A stretch of DNA of 64,000 nucleotides from Acidobacteriota bacterium (GTDB lineage: Bacteria > Acidobacteriota > Blastocatellia > RBC074). How positions within the stretch are numbered: position 1 is the first letter of the stretch; the number at the start of each line of letters is the position of its first letter. The stretch is from NCBI GenBank assembly GCA_016710075.1, contig JADJLO010000001.1:558001-622000 (forward strand), read 5' to 3'. The notes beneath the pieces were generated by a model, which saw nothing but the letters and a program-made list of their open reading frames with translations, was not told the DNA's origin and searched no databases. Shown one piece after another: positions 37,333 to 48,129 of this stretch. The translations under genes and the position numbers were made by a program.

Positions 37333-38532
37333 ATGCAGGTACTCAGGAAAATGGATCTGATGAAGGAGGGATTTGTCTATCTCGACAACCATCCTGAACC
37401 AATCACGGGTCGATCGGAAGTTAAAATACGCGTCCTTGCGGCATCGATTTGCGGCACTGATCAAGGCATCTATCAAAGCCCGAAGAAGCAGGGAATCCGC
37501 GATGAGATGTTGATTCAATACGGAGGCGTGCTGGAAAAGTACCAACCCATCACCATCGGCCACGAATTCTGCGGTGAAGTTGTCGAAGTCGGCTCCGATG
37601 TTTCAACATCGGTTGCCAGGGTTGGAGATTATGTGACCAGCGAGATGCACATCAATTGCGGGTGCTGCCAGCAATGTCTCAACGGTCTCGGTCATATCTG
37701 CCGCCATATCAAAGTGAAGGGGCTGCATCTTGACGGCGCATTTGCGGATTACGTCGTCGTCCCGGCTCATAATCTGATTAATCTGGAGAAGGTCGGCGGC
37801 AGAAAAGTCATACCGCCGAGATTCGGCGCTTTTCTCGATGCCCTCGGAAACTCAGTCTACACAGTCATGGAGGGAAACGTCGCCGGAAAGACCGTGGCCA
37901 TACTCGGCTGCGGCGCTCAGGGGTTAATGGCCACTGCTGTAGCCCGTACACTCGGCGCCACCAAAATCTTCGTCACCGATTTTTCCGACCCTAACGGAGG
38001 CGAAGATGCGATGTTCAGGCTCAGGCGCAGACTCAATACCGCTCTCGAAATAGGCGCCAATGCCTGCTTCGATACGAACGAAAACAACTCACCCGGTCAG
38101 AAAACCGATTTTATCAAACATGCCCAGGATGAGAACGGTGGAGGCGTTGATGTTGTTCTGGAGATGTCCGGAGCTGAAAGCGCATATACTGATGCCGGCA
38201 GAATCGTCAAAAACGGCGGCAAAATCCTGCTGCTCGGTCTGCCTTCCCGGCCATTGCAGTCATTTGATATCGGAAAATACGCAGTTTGGAAAGGCGTTAC
38301 CATTCAGGGAATTTTCGGTCGCAGGATGTTCGAAACATGGAACTCGATGCTCGATCTGCTGGCTGTCGACAAGACCGGTCTCAAGACAAGGCTCGACAAG
38401 ATCATCGCGAGAGATACTATTTCTCTTGCTGATTTTGAGAGAGGTTTCGATATGGTCAGGCGCCAGGAGGCCGTCAAGCAACTGCTCGTCCCTGACCGGA
38501 AATTGAAAGGAGTCAGCGCGGATGAACTCTGA
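37333..38532 (+). CDS. tdh: Zinc-dependent dehydrogenase, probable L-threonine 3-dehydrogenase
   Basis: 399 residues from ATG 37333, the first start with good family alignment. This medium-chain dehydrogenase has the catalytic zinc ligands in [11 protein letters not shown] and [14 protein letters not shown], the structural zinc loop [15 protein letters not shown], and the NAD-binding [16 protein letters not shown]. It has about 50 residues more than E. coli Tdh. The function is taken mainly from the next gene, kbl, which overlaps it by 11 bp: Tdh makes 2-amino-3-ketobutyrate and Kbl splits it to glycine and acetyl-CoA. Another MDR substrate remains possible. Confidence 0.8.
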   Translation: MQVLRKMDLMKEGFVYLDNHPEPITGRSEVKIRVLAASICGTDQGIYQSPKKQGIRDEMLIQYGGVLEKYQPITIGHEFCGEVVEVGSDVSTSVARVGDYVTSEMHINCGCCQQCLNGLGHICRHIKVKGLHLDGAFADYVVVPAHNLINLEKVGGRKVIPPRFGAFLDALGNSVYTVMEGNVAGKTVAILGCGAQGLMATAVARTLGATKIFVTDFSDPNGGEDAMFRLRRRLNTALEIGANACFDTNENNSPGQKTDFIKHAQDENGGGVDVVLEMSGAESAYTDAGRIVKNGGKILLLGLPSRPLQSFDIGKYAVWKGVTIQGIFGRRMFETWNSMLDLLAVDKTGLKTRLDKIIARDTISLADFERGFDMVRRQEAVKQLLVPDRKLKGVSADEL

Positions 38533-39750
38533 AACACTCTATTCAACTCTCAATCAGGAACTCAACAACATAAAAGCTGCCGGGACCTTCAAATATGAAG
38601 TGCCGCTTGAAAGCGAGCAGGGTGGCATAGTCAAAGCCGCCGGTCACGATTGCATCATGCTGGCCTCGAACAACTATCTGGGTCTGGCCAATCATCCGAA
38701 AGTGAAACAGGCCGCTCATCGCGGCCTCGATGAGTGGGGATATGGACTTTCATCCGTCAGATTCATCTGCGGTACCGAGCCGATCCACCTCGAGCTCGAA
38801 AAGCTGGCTGCCGAGTTCGTCGGCTGCGAGGCTTCCATCCTCCATTCCTCCTGTTTTGCCGCCAATGAGGCATTCTTTGCAGCTTTGATGGCTAATGACT
38901 TCGGCCAGACAGACTATCAGGATGTTATTTACAGCGATCAGTTCAACCACGCCAGCATCATTGACGGCGTCCGGCTTTGCCGCGGCATTGCCAAACAGAC
39001 CGTTTCAAAGCTCTATCGCAACCGCGATGTGGCCCATCTTCGCGAGATGCTGCAGGAAGACAAAGAGAAGAACTACCGCATCAAAATCATCGCCACCGAT
39101 GGAGTCTTTTCAATGGAAGGGCATCTTGCTCCGCTGCCCGATCTCGTTCAACTGGCACGTGAATTCGGCGCCCTGCTCTTTGTCGATGAGTCCCATGCAT
39201 CAGGGGTGCTTGGCCGGACAGGTCGCGGGACCCCGGAAGAACTCGGAGTCTTCGGCCAGATAGATGTCATCACCGGCACTCTCGGCAAGGCTCTCGGCGG
39301 GGCTTCCGGAGGCTTCATTGCCGGCCGGCACGAACTGATAGAATTCCTGCGGCAGAAATCCAGACCCTACACGTTTTCGAATTCCGTTCCACCCTCTGTC
39401 GTCACGGCATCGATCGAGGCCATCAGGCTGATCGAGGAAGAACCTTCAATTGTCACACGCCTCCACGAAAACACCGCTTATTTCCGCAGCGGGATCAAGA
39501 AGCTCGGTTTTACGATTATTGAGGGGATTCATCCGATTGTACCGATCATGCTTGAGAGGCGAAGCTGGCTCAGGATATGGCTCGCATGCTTCTTGACGAA
39601 GGCGTCTATATCAAGGGGCTCTGGTATCCAGTCGTACCTCAGGGAGAAGCAAGGCTGCGCGCTCAGATCTCCGCGGCCCATTCGAGGGAAGATCTCGACC
39701 GCGCATTCTCGGCTTTCGAAAAGACAGGCAAACAGCTGAGCGTGATCTGA
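38522..39750 (+). CDS. kbl: 2-amino-3-ketobutyrate CoA ligase-like enzyme, one frameshift
   Basis: About 409 residues after correction. A PLP-dependent alpha-oxoamine synthase that splits 2-amino-3-ketobutyrate with CoA. Visible parts: [31 protein letters not shown], the carboxylate/PLP-binding [16 protein letters not shown] and the PLP-lysine region [16 protein letters not shown]. The frame breaks near 39553; restoring one G gives [19 protein letters not shown] and the normal end [18 protein letters not shown] 38522 overlaps the tdh stop, so translation is coupled. The 3' end runs up to the convergent kinase. Confidence 0.87.
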
Positions 39751-42531
39751 TTCAAATTTCCAGATATCGGGATTGAGAGGGTCACTCCCCTCGCTCTTTC
39801 AATCCCGCCTTTCAACCCTGATAAAACTGTCATCGGTCTGGCCTGACCTGACATCCTCTTCGTCGGATTGAGCAGATAGGAAAGTGTCGAAAGTAGCTTC
39901 TCCTCGGTGAACGGTTTCTGGAGGAAGATATTGAATCCTGCCCGGGCGGCTTCTTTGTACTTTTTCATTGCCTCGTATCCCACTGATTGCCACGATCTTC
40001 ACGCCAGGATTGATCTGCCTGAGCTTGCGAATTATTCCCGGCCCGTCAACCTCAGGCATCATCAGATCGGTAATCACGACTTGAATCTCGTCTCTCCGCT
40101 CTTCGTATATCTTGATGGCTTCGATACCGTTTTGCATGATTATTACCCGATAACCATTCGATTCGAGACAGTGTTTGGCGACATCACAGATGTCCCTTTC
40201 ATCATCTATCATCAGGATCAACTCGCCATGGCCTTTTTCAGCATTTTTATTGAATGAAACACCGGGTTTTACTTTATTACTTTCAAGAACAGGTAAGTGG
40301 GCAATGAACTTGGTCCCACGGCCGACCTGGCTACTCACATTGATAAATCCACCATGAGTGATAACGATAGTACGTGACGTCGAGAGGCCAAGCCCTGTGC
40401 CCTGGCTGTTCTTTTTTGTCGTGAAGTATGGATCGAATATGTGCTCTATGATATTTGGCGGGATTCCCAGACCTGTATCGGTTATGGTAATCCCGACATA
40501 TCTGCCCGGTTTAGCTGCAGTATTGAGGATCTTTGAATTATCTTCATCGATCAGCAGATTCTCTGTCGATATGGTAAGTTTTCCACCTTTGGGCATTGCA
40601 TCCTTTGAATTGATGCACAGATTCAACAATACCTGATGAATCTGGGTTTGATTTCCAACGATGTCCCACAAATTCTGCTCAAGGTGCAGTTCAACCTCTA
40701 TATCTTTTGGCAGCGTTTCACCAATAATGATAAGCAGATCTTTAACCAGGGAGTTGATATTAATGGTCTCCCTGTCCACTTCATATCCCTTCCCAAAGGT
40801 GAGCATCTGCTCGATGAGATCGCGCCCCCTCTCTGCGCTCTTCTGAATGACAGGTATCCATCGTTCGGCATTCTCGTCAAGACTGCTCTTTTTCAGTGTG
40901 CTGATTCCCATCAGAATCGGTGTAAAAATGTTGTTGAGATCATGTGAGATGCCTGAAACCAGAGATCCAATGCTCTCCAGACGACTGGTGCGATATCTTT
41001 CCATTTCCAGCAATTTTATCTCTGTTATATCCCTGACGACTCCGATCAGCTTGGTCAATGTCTGCTCGTGATTACTGACCACCCGGGCATGTGCCTCAAC
41101 CCATTTAATGTTACCTTTGGAGTCCAACAGCCTGAAATCAAGGCTGTAATTCAATCCGGAATTCAATGCCAGTTCAACTTTCGATTTCAGTCTTTCACTG
41201 TCCTCCGGATGAACGATTTTGAGAAATTGCTTGAGTGATCCTGTTTGATCTCCGAGGACTTCTCTTGCGGTGTCATCCTGCGTATATATCCCCTTTTCAA
41301 TTTGCCACTCCCAAATGCCAAAATGCGCCGCTTGAAGAGAGAGTCGTAATCTTTCCTCGCTCTCACGAAGTGCGCGTTCGGTTTTCAGGTGCTCCGTTAC
41401 ATCCCGGCCAATACAGCGAATAATTAAATCTCCATTGATATCAGTCCCAAGCGAATTGGTGATATCAAAGACCACCTTGTCGCCTTTTATGGAATGGAAG
41501 GCGCACAACCCTTCAAACTTTTGTGTAAGCAGCACTTCATGAAGATAATCCTTGAATTGAGGCAGCAGATAGGGAAGGATATAATCCTTGACATTCTGTC
41601 CTATCAGTTCGTCTGTATTATCAACACCCACATATTCAAGCGCCTTCTTATTGATGCTTAGTATTCGTCCATTGATGTCGTGAGTCCCGACAAATAAACC
41701 GCTGTTTTCGATCAGATCGCTGTACCGTGCTTCACTCTTGGTCAACTCAATTTCAGCTCTTTTTCTATTGGTTGCATCATGTGCGACGAAGAGCAGGTTT
41801 TGTGGGGATCCGTCGGTGTGCCTGTTGTAGACGATTATCCTGGAGTCAAGCCAATTCCATTCACCGTCAAGATTCTTGACCCGGAACTCCAGTTCTCTGG
41901 CATTCTCATCTGCCTGATCAACGCAATCCCTGAATGAGTCAATCACTTTTTCCAGATCATCCGGGTGTATGAATTCGGATAGAGTCGATCGCTTCAAGCC
42001 AACCGTCGGATATCCAAGAATTTTTTCCGCTTGATCATTGATGAATGAAAACTCGAAAGTTTTAACGTCTATCAACGCGAGGATTTCAGGCAACATTTCG
42101 GTGATTTTTCGAATGCTGGTTTCCTGATTTTTCCTCTCGATGAGGAAGCGATTTCGATCAAGGGCATAGCGGATCGACCGCTGGAGCAGTCTTTGATCCA
42201 CCTCCCATTTGATCAGGTAGTCCTGCGCTCCTAACTGCAATGCCTTCATTGCCAGATTTTCGTCTTTGGATGCAGTCAGAATTATGATCGGTAATTTCGG
42301 CCGGCCGGTCTGCAGTCTGATCAGCGACTCGATTCCATCCGAATCAGTCAAGGCGAGATCCAATATCACCAGTTCATAGTCCTCGGAATCGAGACTATGA
42401 ATCGCAGCCTCCAGAGAAGCTACTACCTGGCAATTGAATTCGCTCTTCTCGCTTCCGATCAACCCAAGCAACATGTCGGCATGTAATGGGTCGTCTTCAA
42501 CGATTAGGATGTTTGTACTATGATCTGGCAT
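39663..42531 (-). CDS. Hybrid histidine kinase (REC-PAS-PAS-PAS-HisKA-HATPase-REC), one frameshift
   Basis: About 955 residues. An N-terminal receiver ([26 protein letters not shown]) is followed by three PAS domains (about 140-500), the phospho-acceptor [16 protein letters not shown], and the ATPase with [23 protein letters not shown] and [11 protein letters not shown]-terminal receiver ([26 protein letters not shown]) loses frame at the CCC run 39979-39981; the other frame supplies [18 protein letters not shown] with the receiver Lys. That frame stops at 39663, overlapping kbl by 88 bp. The original frame stops at 39799, near a hairpin, so the exact C-terminus is unsure. No membrane helices are seen; it is cytoplasmic. 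Confidence 0.86.
39768..39807. terminator. Hairpin at the convergent kbl/kinase junction
   Basis: CGGGATTGA (39768-39776) pairs with TCAATCCCG (39799-39807), with further pairing inside. Its place 18 bp after the kbl stop suits a terminator. It also suggests that the kinase really ends near 39799, with a second slip restoring its first frame. Confidence 0.6.
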
Positions 42532-43336
42532 TGATGGCTTATAAAATTGAATTTTTCAATGGCACTCAGTCTTCACCTTGGCTGGTTTTGTCTAATCACT
42601 ATTTCGAAATGCTTGGGAGCCTTCTTTTTATGAATTTTCGATCCGGATTTTTGCACGAAACAATTGTTCCTGCAAGTCACTTGGTCTTTATCAGATAATC
42701 CACGTTCCCTCTACTCTCAAATCCCCGGGCTGTGGATTTAATGATATTGAAATTTTAATAATTGCCGGTTCTGAAAAACTTGACGCACGAAACAAAATTT
42801 TATACAACCTAGAATCAATACAGTTCATCTATCGCAACTTCATGGATTATTTTTTGGCAGATCCAATATTCTGGATCCCCTCTTGAGAGATCAATGATTT
42901 TGCCCTGATGACTGATGATTGATTAGATATCTCGGAAACTGGTGAGCAGGGAAGACCGATCATTCCCCAGAATCCTTGTTTCACCAATCGAGATTATTGA
43001 TAAGTTCCAACTACTTCTCTTCCGGAATAACCTTACCATCTGTTGCCGGTGGGGTTGGATCTGAGAAGTCAGGATTGTTGAGTTCATCAAGAAAATAAAG
43101 ATCGTTGCCAAAAACCCAAAAATTGAATAAATGAACAGATCGAAGATTGTTACCCGATCTGAAAAGCCTGATTCAAGTAAATCAGGAGATCTCTCTCTCT
43201 CATGTTTCTATTATTACGATATTCAGAAGATAAATCAGATAATTAAGATATAAGCCACTGTTGCCCAATAGTTGCCCGTTAATCGACTCTTACTGAATAT
43301 CAAGCAGTTTTACAAAACTCGTGGGAGGAAAATACT
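42532..43336. other. 805-bp divergent, AT-rich intergenic region
   Basis: Lies between the hybrid kinase and the LuxR-type regulator, which diverge, so promoters for both are expected. It is more AT-rich than the flanking genes and has a CT-repeat near 43190-43200. Short open frames here (42923-43111 minus, for example) have no coding features. GGAGG just before 43337 is the regulator's ribosome binding site. Confidence 0.5.
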
Positions 43337-44110
43337 ATGTTCACTGGAACAGCAAGCAGAAGTGTGCGCTTGTTGATTGTCGACGACCAGGCTTTGGTCA
43401 GAGAGGCTTTCAGGATGCTCCTGGAAAGTCAGCCTGGTATAACAGTTGTCTCGGAAGCTTCTAGTTTTTCAGATTCAATATCAGCAGCAACAGCCACTCA
43501 GCCGGATGTTATACTTCTGGATCTCGATCTCGGGGGAGAGAGTTCACACCAGAATCTCTCGATGCTTCTCGATGTCGCGCCAAATTCCAAAATTCTGATC
43601 ATCACAGGGACCCCAAATGAAGAACTTCACCAGGAAGCTCTTCGAAATGGCGCCATGGGGCTCGTAAAAAAACTGGACGCCGCCGATGTCCTTCTAAAAG
43701 CAATCAAAACGGTGAATTCCGGCGAAGTCTGGATCGATTCAGGATTAATGACGAAATTGATGTCCTCAATCTGGGATTCCAAACCCTCATTACCCGCCAA
43801 CCCGCCGCAATTAAACACCATCATTCAAGATCAGCCGGCAATCCCGAAGACAGGGACTGTTTCTATTGCGAATGATGAATTGTCCCACGATACTATACAG
43901 AAAATATCATTTCTAACTGACCGCGAAAAAGAGGTCGTCTCGCTGGTTGCCGAGGGATTGAGGAACCAGCAGATTGCCGAAAAATTATTTATCAGCCCGA
44001 TAACCGTAAGGCATCATCTGTCCTCCATTTTTTCCAAACTCGATTTGAATAATCGATTCGAACTGGCAATTTTTGCCTATCGATGCGGGCTGGCCGATAT
44101 GCCGCAATAA
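43337..44110 (+). CDS. NarL/LuxR-type response regulator
   Basis: 257 residues; GGAGG precedes the ATG. The receiver shows LLIVDDQALVREAF, the phospho-acceptor in VILLDLDLGG and Lys in GLVKKLDA. A linker leads to a C-terminal LuxR helix-turn-helix: LTDREKEVVSLVAEGLRNQQ, then IAEKLFISPITVRHHL. It is divergent from the hybrid kinase and about 1.1 kb upstream of the exopolysaccharide genes. Pairing with the kinase is plausible from position, as is control of the polysaccharide locus; neither is shown. Confidence 0.92.
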   Translation: MFTGTASRSVRLLIVDDQALVREAFRMLLESQPGITVVSEASSFSDSISAATATQPDVILLDLDLGGESSHQNLSMLLDVAPNSKILIITGTPNEELHQEALRNGAMGLVKKLDAADVLLKAIKTVNSGEVWIDSGLMTKLMSSIWDSKPSLPANPPQLNTIIQDQPAIPKTGTVSIANDELSHDTIQKISFLTDREKEVVSLVAEGLRNQQIAEKLFISPITVRHHLSSIFSKLDLNNRFELAIFAYRCGLADMPQ

Positions 44111-44537
44111 TTTTTCGCCAGCCAGTATCTGACACCGATTTTTCTTTTCAGAGAAAATTAACCAGTAACCATTTATTGATGGCATCTGGTTTTGAGGCCC
44201 TGGTCTGTGGAGGAGCGGGGCTGCCTGCATTCTGAATCTATAATACCAGTACAATGATCAGAGTATGCCGTGGATTGGTATGCCAGGTAAAATCTTTCAC
44301 CATGACATTACTTTTTCGAGCAATACTTAAGTTAAAGATACCAAATGATTGTGGACATTCTGTCTGGATGAACTTGTTTTGATGAAACTTATAGGACGTT
44401 GGTACGATGGCATAGTACAGGCGGCCAAGAATAAATCAAAAATACTGCAAGATTAGTACTTCCGTACGATGAAATTACTTGAAGTTTTATAGTAAAACCT
44501 CTTTTCAGTTGTTACTGAGTTTTAAACTTTTAAATAA

Positions 44538-44556
44538 AAACGAACGATATTCGTTT
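44538..44556. promoter_or_regulatory. Short inverted repeat, possible operator
   Basis: AAACGAA (44538-44544) and TTCGTTT (44550-44556) are perfect complements separated by 5 nt, in an AT-rich tract. It has the size of a dimeric regulator site. Nothing identifies the regulator. Confidence 0.35.
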
Positions 44557-45147
44557 GGATTGGATTTGTTCATTGAAATTTGTGGTCCGATAACACCAAC
44601 CTTTCTTCACGATTTTCCCCATGTCAAATCACCTGGTTAAGAAACTCGGTCTAAAGAGTCACTCTTAATCAGTTGTACGACGGCTTATGGATCTTTCGAA
44701 ATAACCCCATTTTCACATATTGTCCTGAGTCTTGCGTATTCAAATCGTGTCACTGGTTGTATCAGGTCGACCCATAATTTTGTTGTCCAATTTTAAAAGC
44801 GGCGGATCCTACCCAAAATCTGCTGAATCTGTAACTTTTTATCGCTCTGGAACGCCAACTGTAAGCTGAAGCAAAATGGTTTTATCGAGTTGTATTTTCC
44901 CCGCGAAAATCGATTCTAAAAGTAGTGCTTGTAAGTGAATTGATCATACCAATTCAATCCCTCCCCGGGCTAGTATTTTTGTCTTTATTGGTAAAAATAT
45001 TGACAAGCCTCTGCCATCATTGCCAAGCAGTTGTCATTCAGCGCTCTAACAATCTTATTAACTAATTATCAATACTCTTTAAACAATGCACCGCCCTGGG
45101 TCAGGGTGTACTTTGTTATGCGTATAGTGTTGTGAAAGTAACGATAA

Positions 45148-45176
45148 CCGGGAGTCTTCAAGGCTTCTACTCCCGG
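45148..45176 (+). promoter_or_regulatory. Leader hairpin before the polysaccharide locus
   Basis: CCGGGAGT (45148-45155) pairs perfectly with ACTCCCGG (45169-45176) around a 13-nt loop, about 30 bp ahead of the start at 45207. It may be part of a structured 5' leader. I could not match it to a known riboswitch. Confidence 0.4.
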
Positions 45177-45206
45177 ATAGCTTTAAAGTTTAAGGACGGA
45201 TCCCCC

Positions 45207-45527
45207 ATGTTCATATTGTTGAAGTTGAGTAAGTCGATATTGCCTGTAACATTTCTATGTTTATTGATTAATCAGTTCGCACTCAGCCAGACTGCAATAA
45301 ACCCGGAACCACTGGCAAGATATCACCACACGATCAAACTGCCGCTACTTCAGATTAGCCCATATCTTGAGGCTTATTCCATTGATCGAATGACAGGGTT
45401 TACGAAAGAAGAGCCCTTGATGCTGCTGGTAAGTGGAATAATGGTATTGGCTATTGCGACAATTTTAAGAAGAAAACTGTCGCGTTACCGTCGTCAACAA
45501 TTGACTAAAATCAAACCGACAATTTGA
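45207..45527 (+). CDS. Small exported protein with sorting-tag-like C-terminus
   Basis: 106 residues from ATG 45207 (AAGGA about 10 bp upstream). A signal peptide (KLSKSILPVTFLCLLINQFA) precedes a short polar middle (INPEPLARYHHTIKLPLL) and a C-terminus of EEP, a hydrophobic helix (LMLLVSGIMVLAIATIL) and a basic end (RRKLSRYRRQQ). This tripartite end is like PEP-CTERM-type exosortase sorting tags, although the sequence is not a clean PEP motif. No exosortase is in the window. An earlier in-frame GTG at 45132 would swallow a leader hairpin and lacks support. It heads the polysaccharide locus. Confidence 0.55.
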   Translation: MFILLKLSKSILPVTFLCLLINQFALSQTAINPEPLARYHHTIKLPLLQISPYLEAYSIDRMTGFTKEEPLMLLVSGIMVLAIATILRRKLSRYRRQQLTKIKPTI

Positions 45528-45636
45528 CGTTCTGTGATTATTTTATACAGATATGTTTTCAGCCTGAGAGACTAACCAATCACTTCATTTGGGTGATCAG
45601 GCTCGCAGGCCGGCATAGCGGAAAATATTATTAATT

Positions 45637-47211
45637 ATGCTGATAAGACCAAGAACAATATTTGACCTTCTGGGAATACTTTGGCGGCGCAAAGGGCTTC
45701 TTATTATTTCGACAATGATCATGCTGACTGGATCATATTTCGCAATAAAAAAAGTTCCCTCGCTGTATGAAGCGAAAGCCTTGATAGTGGTTACTAACCA
45801 GAGTCTCCCTGAAGTGTTGCAGCAGAGCACGAGTTTCTCTTCTGTCATTCAACAGCAGGCATCTCATGATGTCCTGGTGCCTCTGATCAAGCGTTTCAGG
45901 CTGTACCCTGCTATCAAAGAATACGACTTCGCCCTGAACGCACTGCGTAAAGATATCAAGATGGATATCAAAATGAGGGGGTATTTTCCTGAAGGTCCGG
46001 AAGCCGTGACCATCTCATACAGAAATGCAGATCCGGATACTTCTTCAATGGTCGTCGAACAATTGGTCAATAATTTTGAAAAAGCCAATGATTCGATCAA
46101 ACAGGCAGCCGCGGATGAAGTGACCCGGTTGAGTCAGAAAATCTCTGAAATTGAAGGGAAGTTGAAACAGATTGCCCCGGAAAAAGACATGGCATTGATC
46201 CGCAGCCAGTCTGTGACACGCATGGCTACCAACGCCGCGACAATGAGAGCCCAACGCTCAAACACTGAATCTTCGATTGGAGCGTTGAGTGATAAGGAAT
46301 ACAGCATTCAACGACAGATTAATGATCTTCAACGACTTGTTATCGAGCAGGAGAAAGTCGTCAAGACACAGAATGCAACCGCCAGATCTTCAAACCCTGT
46401 CATTGGCCAGTTGCTTATTAGAAAGTCTGAGCTTGAGGCACAGATCAAGGTGTTTCAGACTCAATATACCGATAAGAATCCAAAGGTCATTTCAGTTAGA
46501 GAACAGTTGAACGAAATCAACAAACAGATTCAAATCCTTGAATCAGCAAATCCTGCCACCGAAGCGGTTTCAGCAGTAACACCAGAGTCGGTGGAACTGA
46601 AAAATCTAAAGAAGGATCTAGCCAGGCTTGAAACGGAACTGGAAGTAACACAGAGAGAGCTGGGCAGAAAAAAAGAGTCGCTATCGTCGATGCCGATCTA
46701 TTCTGAAGATTACTCAGGCCTGTCTGATGCAGCCACGGCCGCGTCCATGTCTGAGAGCAAGTCTGAATACGATCGATTGCTTGTCCGGTACAACTCACTG
46801 ATCGACAGGCAGGACTCGATGATCAAGCTCGCGGGAATTTCAGGATCGGCGACACCCATGTTCCAGATTGTCGATGCCCCTCTTCGACCGCAGCATCCCG
46901 TTGCCCCTAATAAAATGATTCTCTATCTTTTCGGTCTGGCACTCTCAATCACAGTCGGCCTGATCATGGTAATTATTTTTGAATTACCGAAATTCGTGGT
47001 CCTCAATGATGAACGAGACATTGAGTACTACATTGGCGCGCCGGTAGTAGCTTTGATACCCCGGACTTACACCAGTGAAGAACTTAGCAGGCATAGGCGA
47101 ATAAGGATGACGAGCTCTTTTATTCTATTGATTATGGGATTCTGCATGATACCGGTAGTCACGGTAATCCTGCATAAGGTGCAGGTGTTTCAAATTCTTG
47201 GAAGCAGATAG
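45637..47211 (+). CDS. Wzz/GumC-type polysaccharide chain-length or co-polymerase protein
   Basis: 524 residues. The N-terminal Wzz region (TIFDLLGILWRRKGLLIIST, then a membrane helix) is followed by a long periplasmic coiled-coil part (about 140-370, e.g. ISEIEGKLKQIAPEKDMALI). A second transmembrane segment lies near 425-447 (ILYLFGLALSITVGLIMVII) and a third near the C-terminus (SSFILLIMGFCMIPVVTVIL). Such proteins set chain length and couple the polymerase with export. No kinase domain is fused; the ATPase is the next gene, 47 bp on. Similar split pairs are common in XrtA-type loci. Confidence 0.88.
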   Translation: MLIRPRTIFDLLGILWRRKGLLIISTMIMLTGSYFAIKKVPSLYEAKALIVVTNQSLPEVLQQSTSFSSVIQQQASHDVLVPLIKRFRLYPAIKEYDFALNALRKDIKMDIKMRGYFPEGPEAVTISYRNADPDTSSMVVEQLVNNFEKANDSIKQAAADEVTRLSQKISEIEGKLKQIAPEKDMALIRSQSVTRMATNAATMRAQRSNTESSIGALSDKEYSIQRQINDLQRLVIEQEKVVKTQNATARSSNPVIGQLLIRKSELEAQIKVFQTQYTDKNPKVISVREQLNEINKQIQILESANPATEAVSAVTPESVELKNLKKDLARLETELEVTQRELGRKKESLSSMPIYSEDYSGLSDAATAASMSESKSEYDRLLVRYNSLIDRQDSMIKLAGISGSATPMFQIVDAPLRPQHPVAPNKMILYLFGLALSITVGLIMVIIFELPKFVVLNDERDIEYYIGAPVVALIPRTYTSEELSRHRRIRMTSSFILLIMGFCMIPVVTVILHKVQVFQILGSR

Positions 47212-47258
47212 GGCTGCTATTATTTTGTTGTATTACGTTGTCAAGTAAGGAGTGGTAA

Positions 47259-48074
47259 ATGAGACAGTCATCGGAAATTCGAAAGATGCCCTCTAGCAAC
47301 GGGAATGACCAGGGTAGAAATAAAGACATTGATGACAAGGACGTAGATACGGTCTTTGCTGAGTCGCAAGCGCTGGAAAGAGCATCATTTGGGAAAATTC
47401 AACATCGGATAAGAAAGATAGACGAGGTACTTCTGTCTCCTGACAGAATCGACCCGCATCTTGTAACTCTATTGGATTCCAATTCCGAAGCAGTATCTCA
47501 ATATCAGAAGCTCGCCGTCACGATGATTACGACTGCTATCAAGAATCCTCCTCTCAAGAGGGTGTTGATCACATCGGCACATCATTCTGAAGGGCGGACA
47601 TGTGTCATGTTAAACCTCGCATCCGCGCTTGCAAAATCAGGACAAAGAGTGCTCGTCATAGATACCGATCTGCTCAGGCCATCAGTCAGCCGGTTGCTCG
47701 GTCTGGACACGGAGACCGGTCTTTCCGAGATGATCAGGGAAGGCTTTCATCCCGATCTCGCGCTCAAAAGATTAATCCCTGCGGGGTTTGATGTGCTTCC
47801 CACCCGCGCCAAAGTGGAAAATACCGCTGAGTTGCTGGCTTCCCCGGATTTTGCGGCAATGATGATGGCTCTCGATGGAAATTATGACTTTATGTTATTT
47901 GATTCGGCGCCATTGCTTTCCTCCCCGGATGTCAACCTGCTTATTCTGCACACACACACAACTCTGATGGTCGTTCATCCCGGAAAAACCAGTACCTCCA
48001 AGATGGCTAAGGCAATTTCGTATCTCAATGAAGACAGCTTTTTGGGAGTCGTATTGAATCGTATTTCACACTAG
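47259..48074 (+). CDS. BY-kinase-like (CpsD/CapB-type) ATPase
   Basis: 271 residues; AAGGAG precedes the ATG. The fold is the bacterial tyrosine kinase/MinD type, controlling polysaccharide export through the Wzz partner. Motifs: Walker A region LITSAHHSEGRTCVMLNLA, Walker A' VLVIDTDLLRPSVSRLLGL, Walker B FMLFDSAPLL. The Walker A Lys is Arg (SEGRT, not GEGKT), and there is no Tyr-rich tail after NRISH, so autokinase activity is doubtful. It may act as an ATP-binding switch. It follows the Wzz-like gene directly. Confidence 0.85.
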   Translation: MRQSSEIRKMPSSNGNDQGRNKDIDDKDVDTVFAESQALERASFGKIQHRIRKIDEVLLSPDRIDPHLVTLLDSNSEAVSQYQKLAVTMITTAIKNPPLKRVLITSAHHSEGRTCVMLNLASALAKSGQRVLVIDTDLLRPSVSRLLGLDTETGLSEMIREGFHPDLALKRLIPAGFDVLPTRAKVENTAELLASPDFAAMMMALDGNYDFMLFDSAPLLSSPDVNLLILHTHTTLMVVHPGKTSTSKMAKAISYLNEDSFLGVVLNRISH

Positions 48075-48129
48075 TTGCATCGAAAATGAAGGACTCGTCC
48101 TGACTCACTCATGTAACCGGCCCCCCCCT

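Larger units (their letters stand above)
44111..45206. other. 1.1-kb ORF-poor, AT-rich region ahead of the polysaccharide locus
   Basis: No open frame with coding features from the regulator stop to 45207. It carries an inverted repeat AAACGAA-5 nt-TTCGTTT (44538-44556), and an 8-bp hairpin at 45148-45176. It probably holds the promoter and a long leader for the polysaccharide genes. A non-coding RNA is possible, but I cannot define one. Confidence 0.5.

Noticed and set aside
42923..43111. 62-codon minus-strand open frame in the spacer
   Set aside because: Weak start, no homology features, AT-rich spacer.
45100..45206. Cyclic di-GMP (GEMM) riboswitch before the polysaccharide locus
   Set aside because: I compared the leader with the GEMM core by eye and the conserved joints are absent. 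Only a simple hairpin is clear.
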